Positions 34,326-43,105 are shown, counted from the first letter of the stretch. The stretch is 64,000 bases of DNA from JAJFUE01 sp039683515 (GCA_039683515.1 JBDKRG010000035.1:1-64000), one strand, 5' to 3'. The notes: a model not told the origin generated them from the letters alone. Translations and numbers: made by a program.

Positions 34326-34936
34326 GGTTTGCCATCCCCTTCGCGTCCGAACCATTTGGCCTCCATGCACTGGCGCAGCCGGACGCGCGCCCGGTGCAGC
34401 ATGGCCCATAAGTTGGTCGGCGTAATGCCGAGAATCTGACAAATTTCGTTGCTGGGGATGTTGTCGATTTCGCGCAGCGTGAACGCGTCGGCGAGCCGGC
34501 CGGGCAGGGCGCCCAGGCAGCCGTTGAGCACCTCGAAGAACTGTTCTTCCTTGATCGCGGCCGACGGGTCGGCCCACGAGCTCGGCCCATAGCGCTGCTG
34601 CCAGTGGCCGCGCTCGTCGAAGAGCGACTGGACGATCTGGTCTTCCTCGACCCCCGCCGCCAGCTCGGTGGCCGGGACCTCGCGCCAGCGCTTGCGATAC
34701 GTATCGATGATCTTGCGCTTGAGGATGCCGATCAGCCACGTGCGCTCGCTCGAGCGGCCGGCGAAATACTCGCGCGCCTTGAGCGCCGCCGCGAACGTCT
34801 CCTGCACGATGTCCTCGGCGCGCTCGGGGTCGCGCAGGCGGATGAGCGCATAGCGATAGAGCGCATCGCCATGCTCGTCGACCCAGTGCTCGGGGTCGAT
34901 GGCCGCCGCCGGTGATGTGTTCTCCGCGTTATCCAT
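34322..34936 (-). CDS. ECF (extracytoplasmic function) RNA polymerase sigma factor
   Basis: A 204-residue group 4 sigma factor. Region 2 contains LYRYALIRLRDPERAEDIVQETFAAAL and the -10 recognition helix WLIGILKRKIIDTYRKR. Region 4 holds LPGRLADAFTLREIDNIPSNEICQILGITPTNLWAMLHRARVRLR, a helix-turn-helix binding the -35. The adjacent overlapping ZAS gene is its likely anti-sigma factor. No autoregulated promoter could be assigned in the ~25 bp before the start. Confidence 0.93.
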   Translation of the reverse strand: MDNAENTSPAAAIDPEHWVDEHGDALYRYALIRLRDPERAEDIVQETFAAALKAREYFAGRSSERTWLIGILKRKIIDTYRKRWREVPATELAAGVEEDQIVQSLFDERGHWQQRYGPSSWADPSAAIKEEQFFEVLNGCLGALPGRLADAFTLREIDNIPSNEICQILGITPTNLWAMLHRARVRLRQCMEAKWFGREGDGKP

Positions 34937-34961
34937 AGGTTCAGTTTAAGGAAGGCGTGAA

Positions 34962-35915
34962 TCAGACGTCGAGGAATTTATCGAACCTCCGTAATCCTTT
35001 CAGTCCTGTTCTCGCCAGAGGCGTGTGCCCGAACTTGCGCAAGAAGCCTTTCCCCGAGTCGCCGAGCATCGCCTTGGTGACGTACGGCCCGGCGCCGGCC
35101 GATGCGGCCAGGTCGGGAAAGGCCCGCGCGAGCGGCTGGGCGTTGAACGGGCAGACCTCCTGGCAGATGTCGCAGCCGAACGCCCAGCCTTGCATGTTCG
35201 CGGCCAGCTCAGGCGGGATGTCGCCGCGCGTCTCGATCGTCAGGTACGAAATGCACCGGCGCGGGTCGAGCGCGTACGGCCCGGTGATTGCGCCGGTCGG
35301 GCACGCCTCGAGGCAGCGCCGGCAAGACCCGCAACTGGTTGCCGCCGACCGCGCCGGCTCGTCGGGCGGAAGCGCGAGGTTGACCAGCAGCACGCCGAGC
35401 ACCGCCCACGACCCGCCCGCCGGGTCGATCAGCAGCGTGTTCTTGCCGATGAACCCGAGCCCCGCGCGGGCGGCCAGGCCGCGCTCGTCGATCGGTTTGC
35501 TGTCGACGCAGGCGAGGTGCCGAACGTCCTCGCCGGCAGCTTCGGAAATCCTCGCCGCGAGATCATCGAGCTTTTCGCGCAAGACAGCATGGTAATCGCG
35601 CCCCCAGGCGTAGCGCGCGATCTTGCCGATGGCTTCGGGGGGGGGCTCGGGGTGGTCGCCGTCGCGATAACCCGCCGCCACGACGATCGCCGTTTGAGCC
35701 TCCGGCATGAGGTCGCGCGGATGGGTCCGGCGCGGCTGCCGGCGCGCAAGCCAGCCCATGACGCCGGCCTTGTCCTGCGCGAACCAGCGCTCCCAGCGCC
35801 GCTGCTGCGCCTCCGGCAAGGGATCCGCGCCGGTGAACCCGACGCGGGAAAACCCGAGCCCCAGCGCGGCCTGGCGAATCGCTTCCCGAAGTTCTTGTGC
35901 GCCGACGGCATTCAT
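34962..35915 (-). CDS. queG: Epoxyqueuosine reductase
   Basis: A 317-residue protein, slightly shorter than the E. coli enzyme. It contains the cobalamin-binding and reductase domain (GFTGADPL, IARYAWGRDYH, GLGFIGKNTLLI), then two [4Fe-4S] clusters: CGSCRRCLEACPTGAI and CDICQEVCPFN. QueG reduces epoxyqueuosine in tRNA to queuosine, the last step of that anticodon modification. HEAT repeats present in some homologues are absent. Confidence 0.95.
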   Translation of the reverse strand: MNAVGAQELREAIRQAALGLGFSRVGFTGADPLPEAQQRRWERWFAQDKAGVMGWLARRQPRRTHPRDLMPEAQTAIVVAAGYRDGDHPEPPPEAIGKIARYAWGRDYHAVLREKLDDLAARISEAAGEDVRHLACVDSKPIDERGLAARAGLGFIGKNTLLIDPAGGSWAVLGVLLVNLALPPDEPARSAATSCGSCRRCLEACPTGAITGPYALDPRRCISYLTIETRGDIPPELAANMQGWAFGCDICQEVCPFNAQPLARAFPDLAASAGAGPYVTKAMLGDSGKGFLRKFGHTPLARTGLKGLRRFDKFLDV

Positions 35916-35988
35916 GCAGGCATTCTCCGCCGATTCGAGCCGTCAATGAAAGCCGAAAATGGTTTTGGTGAGAGCAGATTGATTGAAC

Positions 35989-36012
35989 CACGGAGACACG
36001 GAGACGCGGAGA
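35989..36012. repeat. 8-bp tandem repeat CACGGAGA (three units)
   Basis: CACGGAGA, CACGGAGA and CGCGGAGA are consecutive in the gap between divergent queG and the M16-like gene. The CACGGA core recurs at 60223-60249 (9-bp units) and 12788-12856 (10-bp units). Confidence 0.75.
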
Positions 36013-36159
36013 ATTCAATTCCTCGTCCCTCGGCGGCGAAGACCATGGACCGCGGGGAAGGATCGGGGAAATGTCGCCGCCGAATCCCATAACCGTTTTC
36101 AAAATCCAGCCCGTTCTGGCAGAATGAGGTTTATGGATGCGTGAACGATTTGGAGGCGA

Positions 36160-37620
36160 ATGATGCAGCGCAAAAATTTGTATGCCGTCTTGATCCTCAT
36201 GCTGATCGCCGCGGGGCCGTGCGCGTGGGCCGCGGAGTCGGGCGAAATCGGGACCGCCAAGGGGCGGCTCGGCCTCGACTTCAAGCCGGTCGAGTTCACG
36301 CCGCCCAAGGTCAATCACGCGATGCTCCCCAACCGCATCACGCTCGACCACTACGAGGAAAAGGAGCCGGCGCTCGTCACCGTGCTCGTGCAGGTGGGCG
36401 TCGGCTCGGTCCAGGACGAACCCGGCAAGGCCGGCCAGGCCGCCATGACGGCGAGCGTGATCCGCACCGGCGGCTCGACGGTCACCCCCGGCGACAAGCT
36501 CGACCTGCTGCTCGACCAGCACGGGGCGCAAATGGAAGTCGACACCGACCGCGAGCGCACGATCTTCCGGCTCTCGGTCCTGCGCCCGGACCTGGAGTGG
36601 GGGCTGTCGCTCATGGCCGAGCTGCTGACCAAGCCGGCGCTGCCAGGGGGCAAGCTCGCCGAGGCCGTCGCGCGCAGGAAGGTTGACCTGCGCCAGCGCC
36701 TCGACGTTCCCGGCGACGTCGCGCAGGCTTTGTTCCCGCAACTCGTCTACGGTTACGGGAACCCGTGGGGCCGGACGCAGACCCCGAAAACGCTCGACGC
36801 CGTCACGACCGCCGACCTGCGCGCGTTCTATTCGAAATATTATCGGCCGTCGCTGATGAAGCTCGGCATGAGCGGGGCGGTCGGCTTCGACGAGGCCCGG
36901 CGGCTTGCGCAAAAGACATTCGGCCCGATCGACGGCGACACGACGCGCTCGCTGGCGCTGCCCGGCGTCGAGATGATCAACGCGTCGCGCGTCTATGTGG
37001 TGCCACGCGAGACCAACCAGAACGTGATCTACATCGGCCACCTGGGCATCAAGCGTTTCGACCCGATGAAGTTTCCGGTCAAGCTCCTCAACGGCGTCAT
37101 GTCGGGCGGGTTCACGTCGCGGCTGTTCAGCCAGGTCCGCACCGAGCGCGGCCTGGCCTACTCGGTCTACGGCAACGTCGGCGAGGGGACGGTGCGCGGC
37201 GTCTTCTTCAATTATGCCTTGACGAAGGTCGAATCGACCATGGAAGTCATCGATCTGATGCTCCGGATCGACCGCGACCTGCAGGAGGCGCCGCCCACGC
37301 CGGCCGAGGTCAGGCTCGCGCGCGAATCCGACATCAACTCGTTCGTGTTCTTCTTTGACACCGCGGAGAAGATCGTCGCCCAGCAAATGCGGCTCGACTC
37401 GTTCGGATACCCGCAGGATTACCTCGAGACGTATTTGGAGAAGCTGCGCGGGGTCTCGGGCGAGGACATCCAGAAGGCCGCGAGCGAGCACCTGCACCCG
37501 GACCGGGTGATCGTCCTGATCGTCGGCGCGGTCGACGACCCGCTGCGCGCGAAACTGGAAAAGGAGATCGGTCCGATCACGACGATCAGCGACGAAGAGC
37601 TGAAGGAAAAATGGCTGTGA
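36160..37620 (+). CDS. M16-family peptidase-like protein lacking the zinc-binding motif
   Basis: A 486-residue protein with a signal peptide (cleavage near AWA-AE). It has two M16 (insulinase-like) halves: the N-terminal part aligns up to VQVGVGSVQDEPGKAG, and the C-terminal part shows LNGVMSGGFTSRLFSQVRTERGLAYSVYG, the R..xG.AY substrate motif of M16_C. Where HxxEH is expected it reads GQAAMTASVIRTGG, so the metal ligands are missing. In bipartite M16 proteases one subunit is inactive; here no active partner lies nearby. Start ATG 36160 has GGAGG 4-5 nt upstream. A repeat array begins right after the stop. Confidence 0.85.
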   Translation: MMQRKNLYAVLILMLIAAGPCAWAAESGEIGTAKGRLGLDFKPVEFTPPKVNHAMLPNRITLDHYEEKEPALVTVLVQVGVGSVQDEPGKAGQAAMTASVIRTGGSTVTPGDKLDLLLDQHGAQMEVDTDRERTIFRLSVLRPDLEWGLSLMAELLTKPALPGGKLAEAVARRKVDLRQRLDVPGDVAQALFPQLVYGYGNPWGRTQTPKTLDAVTTADLRAFYSKYYRPSLMKLGMSGAVGFDEARRLAQKTFGPIDGDTTRSLALPGVEMINASRVYVVPRETNQNVIYIGHLGIKRFDPMKFPVKLLNGVMSGGFTSRLFSQVRTERGLAYSVYGNVGEGTVRGVFFNYALTKVESTMEVIDLMLRIDRDLQEAPPTPAEVRLARESDINSFVFFFDTAEKIVAQQMRLDSFGYPQDYLETYLEKLRGVSGEDIQKAASEHLHPDRVIVLIVGAVDDPLRAKLEKEIGPITTISDEELKEKWL

Positions 37621-37675
37621 ACGGACAGGCACGGACACGCACGGACAGGCATGGACCTGACACGGACCCGCACGG
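37619..37675. repeat. 10-bp tandem repeat ACGGACAGGC family
   Basis: Six imperfect copies of an ACGGAC + 4 nt unit begin directly after the stop codon of the M16-like gene. They match in unit and pitch the array at 12788-12856, 25 kb away, so the unit is dispersed. Confidence 0.85.
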
Positions 37676-37698
37676 ACGCGATGCTTTGAATCTGGCCG

Positions 37699-39438
37699 TT
37701 ACAGACGCTCGAGCGGGGTGACGCCGAGGAGGTCGAGCGCGTTGGCGAACGTGCGCTTGAGGGCCGCGATCAGCGTCAGGCGCGCCTGCGTCAGAGCCGC
37801 GTTGTCGGCCTGCACCACGCGCAGCGAGTCGTCCTTGTTGCCCGCCGTGAAGTAGCTGTGGAACGCCGTCGCCAGGTCGCGCAGATACGACGTCACCAGC
37901 ACCGGCTCGGCCTGCGTGGCCGCCTCGACGACGATCTGCGGGAAGCGGTCCATCTGGTGCGCGAGCGCCTTTTCCTCGGGCGCCGTGAGGAGCGCCAGGT
38001 CCGCCGCTTCGCCGCCGGCCCACGCCTGGCCGAGTTCCTCGGCCTTGCGCGCGAGGCTGCAGCAGCGCGCGTGCGCGTACTGGACGTAGTAGACCGGGTT
38101 GTCCATCGACGTGTCTTTTGCCAATTCGAAGTCGAAGACCATCTGGCTGTCGGCCGTGCGGGTGAGGAACAGGAAGCGGGTGACGTCGACGCCGATTTCG
38201 TCGAGGACTTCCTTGAGCGTGATGAAGTCGCCGGCGCGCGTGGAGAGCTTCATGGCCTCCCCGGCGCGCTCGACGGCGACCATCTGGACGAGGACGCAGT
38301 CGAGCTGGTCGGGCCGGTGGCCGAGCGCCTGGATGGCGGCCTTGAGGCGCGGGATGTAGCCGTGGTGGTCGGCGCCGAGGACGTTGACCAGGCGCGTGAA
38401 GCCGCGCTCGAACTTGTAGGCGTGGTAGGCGATGTCGGGGGCGAGGTAGGTGTAGTTGCCGTCGCTTTTGATGACGACGCGGTCCTTCTCGTCGCCGTAT
38501 TCGGCCGAGGCGAGCCACTTGGCGCCGTCCTGCTCGTAGAGCTTGCCGCGCGACTCGAGCTCGTTCAGGGCCTGTTCGACCTTGCCGTCCTTGTGGAGCG
38601 TCGTCTCGCTGAACCAGGTGTCGAAGTGGATGCGGAGGCGCTCGAGGTCCTCGTTGATGAGCGCGATGATGAAATTGGCGGCGTAATCGGTGAACGGCTG
38701 CGTGTCGGTGATGGTTTTCATGGAATCGCCGCGCTCGGCGGCGAGCTTCTGGCCGAGCTCGACCATGTAGTCGCCCTTGTAGCCGTTCTCGATGAAGGGA
38801 ACGGCCTCGCCGAGGGCCTGCAGGTAGCGGATGCGGAGCGACTCGCCGAGCGTCTTCATCTGGACGCCGGCGTCGTTGTAGTAATACTCGCGCGAGACGC
38901 CGTAGCCGGCCGCCGCGAAGATGCGGGCCAGCGTGTCGCCGATGACCGCGCCGCGGCCGTGGCCGATGTGAAGCGGGCCGGTCGGGTTGGCGCTGACGAA
39001 CTCGACAAGCACGCGTTCTTTGTTGAAAACGGTGGAATGGCCGTATTTTTCGCCGAGCGCCAGGACGCGCCTGACGAGGTGCGCGATCGAGCCGGAGGCC
39101 AGCCGGAAGTTGATGAACCCGGGGCGGGCCACTTCGGGCGGCTGGATGAGGTCGCTCGCCGGCATGGCGGCGACGATCCCCTCGGCGACGTCGAAGGGGT
39201 TCTTCTTGAGCGGCTTGGCGAGGCGCAGCGGCAGGGAACTGGCCCAATCGCCGTGGTCGGCGTGGCGCGGCAGGTCGAGCGTGATCTCGGGAGTCTCGAT
39301 CTGCGCACCGGCGGATTTGAGGTAGTTTTCCACGCCCGCGCGCAGCAGGTCCGCGACGGCCTCACGAATCGATTGGTTCAGAATATCGGACAACTGATCA
39401 TCCCTCCGCTGCCACGACGGCATCATAGAATCTGCCAC
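37699..39438 (-). CDS. argS: Arginine--tRNA ligase
   Basis: A 579-residue class I synthetase. It has the N-terminal Add-1 tRNA-binding domain, the HIGH signature HIGHGRGAVIGDT preceded by EFVSANPTGPLH, and a degenerate KMSKS region (MKLSTRAGDFITL) as is common in ArgRS. The C-terminal DALR domain ends TFANALDLLGVTPLERL. It charges tRNA-Arg. The start is GTG 39438; ATG codons at 39426/39423 are alternatives, and none has a strong ribosome-binding site. Confidence 0.95.
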   Translation of the reverse strand: MADSMMPSWQRRDDQLSDILNQSIREAVADLLRAGVENYLKSAGAQIETPEITLDLPRHADHGDWASSLPLRLAKPLKKNPFDVAEGIVAAMPASDLIQPPEVARPGFINFRLASGSIAHLVRRVLALGEKYGHSTVFNKERVLVEFVSANPTGPLHIGHGRGAVIGDTLARIFAAAGYGVSREYYYNDAGVQMKTLGESLRIRYLQALGEAVPFIENGYKGDYMVELGQKLAAERGDSMKTITDTQPFTDYAANFIIALINEDLERLRIHFDTWFSETTLHKDGKVEQALNELESRGKLYEQDGAKWLASAEYGDEKDRVVIKSDGNYTYLAPDIAYHAYKFERGFTRLVNVLGADHHGYIPRLKAAIQALGHRPDQLDCVLVQMVAVERAGEAMKLSTRAGDFITLKEVLDEIGVDVTRFLFLTRTADSQMVFDFELAKDTSMDNPVYYVQYAHARCCSLARKAEELGQAWAGGEAADLALLTAPEEKALAHQMDRFPQIVVEAATQAEPVLVTSYLRDLATAFHSYFTAGNKDDSLRVVQADNAALTQARLTLIAALKRTFANALDLLGVTPLERL

Positions 39439-39468
39439 ATTTTAGCGGATTGGGGGGCAAGATCAATT

Positions 39469-39545
39469 GAAGAGTGAAGAGTGAAGGGGGAAGAGTGAAA
39501 GGGGGAAAAGAAATTTCACTCTTCACTCTTCACCCTTCACTCTTA
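39469..39545. repeat. Inverted pair of heptamer arrays (GAAGAGT)n ... (ACTCTTC)n
   Basis: GAAGAGT, GAAGAGT, GAAGGGG, GAAGAGT, GAAAGGG (39469-39503) face the complementary array ACTCTTC, ACTCTTC, ACCCTTC, ACTCTTA (39518-39545). The transcript from pgi would fold into a long A/G-C/U hairpin. The right arm reaches the pgi stop codon. Confidence 0.85.
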
Positions 39546-41135
39546 TTCAAATTGGTATGTGTTCTCCCATGGGGTCGCGCCGGCCGTTCTTTTCACATGA
39601 CGCCGGTTGGCCGCCAGGCGCTCGAGGAGCTTGAAAACCAGCTCGGCGTCGTGGTGTTTGATCGAGGCCGACCAGCCCTCCGCCGTGAGCGATTCGCCGG
39701 GGCGCGCGGCCATCTCCTGTGCGAGCCGCGTTTGCAGTTCGAGCACCTCGCCGGCGGCCTTCTTGCCGGCCTCGACGCCCGGCTGATGATACGCGTTGAC
39801 GTTGATCATCGACGCATACAGGCCGACGGCGCGCTCGAACAGGGCGATCAGCGCGCCGAGCCCGGCCGCGTCGAGCCGGCGCAGGGTGATCGTCATCGAC
39901 TCGCGCGCCTTCTCGGTGAGCGCCGCGCGCGTCCCGAGGAAGAACCCCTCGAGGTAATCGCCGATCTCGATCCCCGGGTCGACCTCGATGGAGGCATCGC
40001 CCGAGCCGGCGCTGTCGGCGAGCACTTCGAGGAACGTGACGAAGAAGTTGTTCAGGCCGTCGCGCAACTGCTGGACGTAGGCGTGCTGGTCGGTCGAGCC
40101 CTTGTTGCCGTAGACCGCGATCCCCTGGTTGACGGTTGTGCCGCCCAAGTCCTTCTCCTTGCCGAGCGACTCCATGACGAGCTGCTGGAGGTAGCGGCTG
40201 AAGAGGAGCAGCCGGTCTTTATAAGGCAAAATGACCATGTCGCGGCCGCCGCGGCCGCCGCCGGAGTAGTGCCACATCGCGGCGAGCATCGCGGCGGGAT
40301 TCGCCATCAACTCGCGCCGGCGCGTCAGGGCGTCCATGCGGCGCGCGCCGTCGAGGAGGGCCTCGATGTCGATTCCCTGGAGCGCGGCCGGCAGCAGGCC
40401 CACGGCCGACATGACGCTCGTGCGCCCGCCGACCCAGTCCCACATTGGGAACGTCTCGAGCCATTTGAGCTCGCGGGCGTGCCGGTCGAGCTTGCTCCCG
40501 TCGCTGGTGACCGCCACCGCGTGGTCGCTGAAGTTGAGGCCGACGTGGTCGTAGGCGGCCTCGGCGACGTTCATGCCGTTGCGGGTCTCGGCCGTCCCGC
40601 CCGATTTGGAAATCACCACGACGAGGGTGCGGTCGAGCCGCTCGGCCACGGAGTTGATCGTCCGCGCGATCCCGTCCGGGTCGGTGTTGTCCATGAAATG
40701 CGGCGCGAGGCGGTCGGCCTCGGTGCCGAGGGCGTCGGCCACGAGCATCGGCCCGAGCGCGGAGCCGCCGATGCCGATCAGCAGGAGGTCGGTGAACGTC
40801 TGGTCGCAGCCGCCGCGCAGGTCGCCCGCGTGGATGCGCTCGGCGAATTGCTTGATTTTTGTGAGCGTCTCGCGGATGGCGCCGGTGATCTGGGCGTTGG
40901 GCGCCATCTCGGGCGCGCGCAGCCAGTAGTGGCCGACCATGCGTTTTTCGTCGGGGTTGGCGATCGCGCCGGCCTCGAGCGCCTCCATCGCGTCCATGGC
41001 GCGGTAAAACGCCGGCTGCATCGACTCGACGAAATCCGGCCCGAAGTTCATCCGGCTGACGTCGAGCGAGAACCCGAGTGCCTCGTCATGGAAAAAATAT
41101 TCCCGAAAACGCTGCCAGCTTGTCGCCGAGTCCAT
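39543..41135 (-). CDS. pgi: Glucose-6-phosphate isomerase
   Basis: A 530-residue enzyme with the PGI signatures: LLIGIGGSALGPML, VVVISKSGGTAETRNG, MWDWVGGRTSVMSAVGLLPAAL, and a C-terminal catalytic lysine region in SIKHHD. It interconverts glucose-6-phosphate and fructose-6-phosphate in glycolysis and gluconeogenesis. AAAGGAG lies 6 nt before ATG 41135; ATG 41138 directly precedes it. It is followed by argS on the same strand across a hairpin-forming repeat. Confidence 0.95.
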   Translation of the reverse strand: MDSATSWQRFREYFFHDEALGFSLDVSRMNFGPDFVESMQPAFYRAMDAMEALEAGAIANPDEKRMVGHYWLRAPEMAPNAQITGAIRETLTKIKQFAERIHAGDLRGGCDQTFTDLLLIGIGGSALGPMLVADALGTEADRLAPHFMDNTDPDGIARTINSVAERLDRTLVVVISKSGGTAETRNGMNVAEAAYDHVGLNFSDHAVAVTSDGSKLDRHARELKWLETFPMWDWVGGRTSVMSAVGLLPAALQGIDIEALLDGARRMDALTRRRELMANPAAMLAAMWHYSGGGRGGRDMVILPYKDRLLLFSRYLQQLVMESLGKEKDLGGTTVNQGIAVYGNKGSTDQHAYVQQLRDGLNNFFVTFLEVLADSAGSGDASIEVDPGIEIGDYLEGFFLGTRAALTEKARESMTITLRRLDAAGLGALIALFERAVGLYASMINVNAYHQPGVEAGKKAAGEVLELQTRLAQEMAARPGESLTAEGWSASIKHHDAELVFKLLERLAANRRHVKRTAGATPWENTYQFE

Positions 41136-41138
41136 CAT

Positions 41139-41344
41139 CAACTCCTTTGGCGATGGTCGTTCGACCGCGACCAAAAAATTCATGTTGGGATATCTTCCCA
41201 CGATCGCCTCCGCGGGCCAATGTTTTTATGTGAATCAAAGTCATGTGTTCCCGCCACTGCCGTGGCGTGGTGTCGTGTCATGCGTCAAATGACCGCCATG
41301 ATGATCGAACCGGTAAACCGGTTCCAAATCTATTTTCGATTCGA
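41139..41344. other. Intergenic region upstream of pgi with palindrome GAACCGG-TAAA-CCGGTTC
   Basis: About 200 bp between divergent pgi and engB. The only clear structure is the 18-bp palindrome at 41307-41324, a variant of the GAACCGC/GCGGTTC family. No small gene is evident. Confidence 0.5.
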
Positions 41345-41445
41345 CCGGGGGTAGGCTTGGCTCGCAAGCTCGCCAACCCAACCCCCGGCTTAGGGATCGA
41401 ACCGCTTTGCGGTTCCAAGACAAATCCAACAGATGACGATTGACG
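41345..41445. repeat. 100-bp dispersed repeat element, copy 2
   Basis: Matches 26737-26836 nearly base for base: CCGGGGGT (41345-41352) with ACCCCCGG (41381-41388), GAACCGC-TTT-GCGGTTC (41399-41415), then GACAAATCC.ACAGATGAC. It lies in the gap before engB. The remaining DNA to 41615 is AT-richer, with no recognisable gene. Confidence 0.8.
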
Positions 41446-41615
41446 CTACCGGGCTGGGTATGAGACGCGCCGTTGGCGCGGATCGTTAAGACATCCTGTC
41501 GGGTAGAGGGTCTCATTGATTACACAGATTCCTTTTTTGTGTCATTCGTGGCGGGTTTCGTGTATTTCGTGATTTGCATTTTGCTGGATATTGAGCGAGG
41601 AGTGGGTGACAAAAA

Positions 41616-42203
41616 ATGCGATTCAAGGTCCGCCATGCCGAGTTTTTGCGCGCGATCACGAAGCCCGATCAGGCTCCGCCCGAGCGGCGGCCGGCCGTCG
41701 TGTTCGCCGGGCGCTCCAACGTCGGCAAAAGCTCGCTGATCAACAAGCTGACCGGCCGCCGCAGCCTGGCGCGCACCTCATCCACCCCCGGCCGCACGCG
41801 CGAGATCATCTATTTTGACATTAATGAGAAGGCGTATTTCGTCGACCTGCCCGGCTACGGCTACGCCAAGGTCTCGGCCTCCGAACAGCGCCGCTGGGCG
41901 CCGATGATGAACCGGTTCTTCCAGGAAGCCGACGGGCTGCGCCTCATCATCGTGATCCTCGACGTGCGCCGCGAACCGACGCCCGAGGACCACAAACTGC
42001 TGGACATGCTCGACGCCCGCAAGATCCCGTATATCTTCGCGGTCACCAAGTGCGACAAGCTCGGCCGGTCGCAGGTCGCGAAGCGGATCAAGGAGTTGCA
42101 GGGCGCGTTGGGTGTCGACGAGACCGCGCTCGTTCCCGTCTCAAGCGAAACCGGCCATGGGATCGACGACCTGCTCGGCGTCATCGGGGCGGCGCTGCTG
42201 TAA
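41616..42203 (+). CDS. engB: Ribosome-assembly GTP-binding protein EngB/YsxC/YihA
   Basis: A 195-residue TRAFAC GTPase with all G motifs: VFAGRSNVGKSSLINKLT (G1), STPGRT (G2), DLPGYGYAKVS (G3, the EngB-specific GYGYA), VTKCDK (G4) and VPVSSETG (G5). It is essential for 50S subunit assembly in many bacteria. It appears to be monocistronic. Confidence 0.95.
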   Translation: MRFKVRHAEFLRAITKPDQAPPERRPAVVFAGRSNVGKSSLINKLTGRRSLARTSSTPGRTREIIYFDINEKAYFVDLPGYGYAKVSASEQRRWAPMMNRFFQEADGLRLIIVILDVRREPTPEDHKLLDMLDARKIPYIFAVTKCDKLGRSQVAKRIKELQGALGVDETALVPVSSETGHGIDDLLGVIGAALL

Positions 42204-42541
42204 GGTGGGAGCGCGAGGCGGGTCTCCGGTAATTAAACTAAAGAGTGGTGGCAATCCGACTGGGTGACCCTTACAGGTTCACCGGGATGATGTGGGGCTT
42301 AACCCAGGGTTACGCTCGCTGCGCTCGCTCACCCTGGACTGTTGAACTGGGTCGCCCTTTCAGGGCGAGCCGGGGTGCGCACGACGCACGACGCACGGGT
42401 ACGAGCACGATTACGATTACGACGCACGACGCACGAGAATAAATGGCCGGCGCGGGGGGATGGAACCACAGGCGATTACGATTACGATTACGAGCACGAG
42501 CACGAAAATGGCGGGGGCGGCCTACAAAGCTTGAATCTTCC
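42204..42541. repeat. Repeat-rich intergenic region: two palindromes plus (GATTAC)/(GAGCAC)/(GACGCAC) arrays
   Basis: CCAGGGT (42304-42310) pairs with ACCCTGG (42331-42337) around a GCTCGCTGCGCTCGC loop, and CGCCCT-TTC-AGGGCG occupies 42353-42367. From about 42370 to 42510 come GACGCAC, GATTAC and GAGCAC arrays of the family seen at 1-150, interrupted by about 35 bp of unrelated DNA. No gene is present in these 340 bp. Confidence 0.85.
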
Positions 42542-42615
42542 GGCTCCGGATGGGTATAACTAATCCATATGGCAACAGGTCACACGACCTCGGCCAAGCG
42601 GAAGGACGATGTTCA

Positions 42616-43083
42616 TTGGCGGCGCCGACTACCCCCATTCTGAGCGACCTGATTGTTCCCGAGCGGATCCTGGAGCTGGACGCCACGCCCAAGATCGAGA
42701 CGCTCCGGATCCTGTCCGAAGCCTGCGCCCAGTCAGAACAGGTCGCCAACGGCGAGGCCTTTTACCAGGCGGTCCTCAAGCGCGAGGCGATGATCTCGAC
42801 GGGCGTGGGGATGGGGATCGCCATCCCGCATGTCAAGATCCCCGAGGTGACAGACTATGTGGCGGCGGTGGGGCGCAGCCGTCAGGGTATAGACTTTGAC
42901 GCCCTGGATGGGGCGCCGGTCCACCTGATATTCATGATTGGGGCGTCGGATCGCCAGACCCGCGAATTTGTCAAAATCCTGGCCCAGGTCACGCACCTGC
43001 TCAAATCCCGCTCGACGCGCGAGGCCCTGCTGGCCGCGCCGATCCCGCACTCGTTCATCGAGATTGTACGCGCGAATAGTTGA
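42616..43083 (+). CDS. PTS EIIA domain protein (PtsN/fructose-type)
   Basis: A 155-residue EIIA of the fructose/mannitol/PtsN group: an N-terminal ILSDLIVPERILELDA, REAMISTGVGMGIAIPHVKIPEV with the phosphorylatable His in GIAIPH, and a C-terminal helix region (LAQVTHLLKSRSTREALLAA). Such proteins take phosphate from HPr or NPr and regulate metabolism or kinases. I choose TTG 42616 because GAAGGA lies 9 nt upstream; ATG 42550 lacks a site and adds 22 unmatched residues. No sugar EIIBC is adjacent, favouring a regulatory PtsN-like role. Confidence 0.85.
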   Translation: MAAPTTPILSDLIVPERILELDATPKIETLRILSEACAQSEQVANGEAFYQAVLKREAMISTGVGMGIAIPHVKIPEVTDYVAAVGRSRQGIDFDALDGAPVHLIFMIGASDRQTREFVKILAQVTHLLKSRSTREALLAAPIPHSFIEIVRANS

Positions 43084-43105
43084 GCAATTTGCAGTTCGAA
43101 TGTGA

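Noticed and set aside
34322..34739. Longer minus-strand frame 34074-34739 as one anti-sigma gene
   Set aside because: Its upstream part is out of frame with the sigma factor and shadow-like; the ATGA overlap at 34322-34325 gives the natural start.
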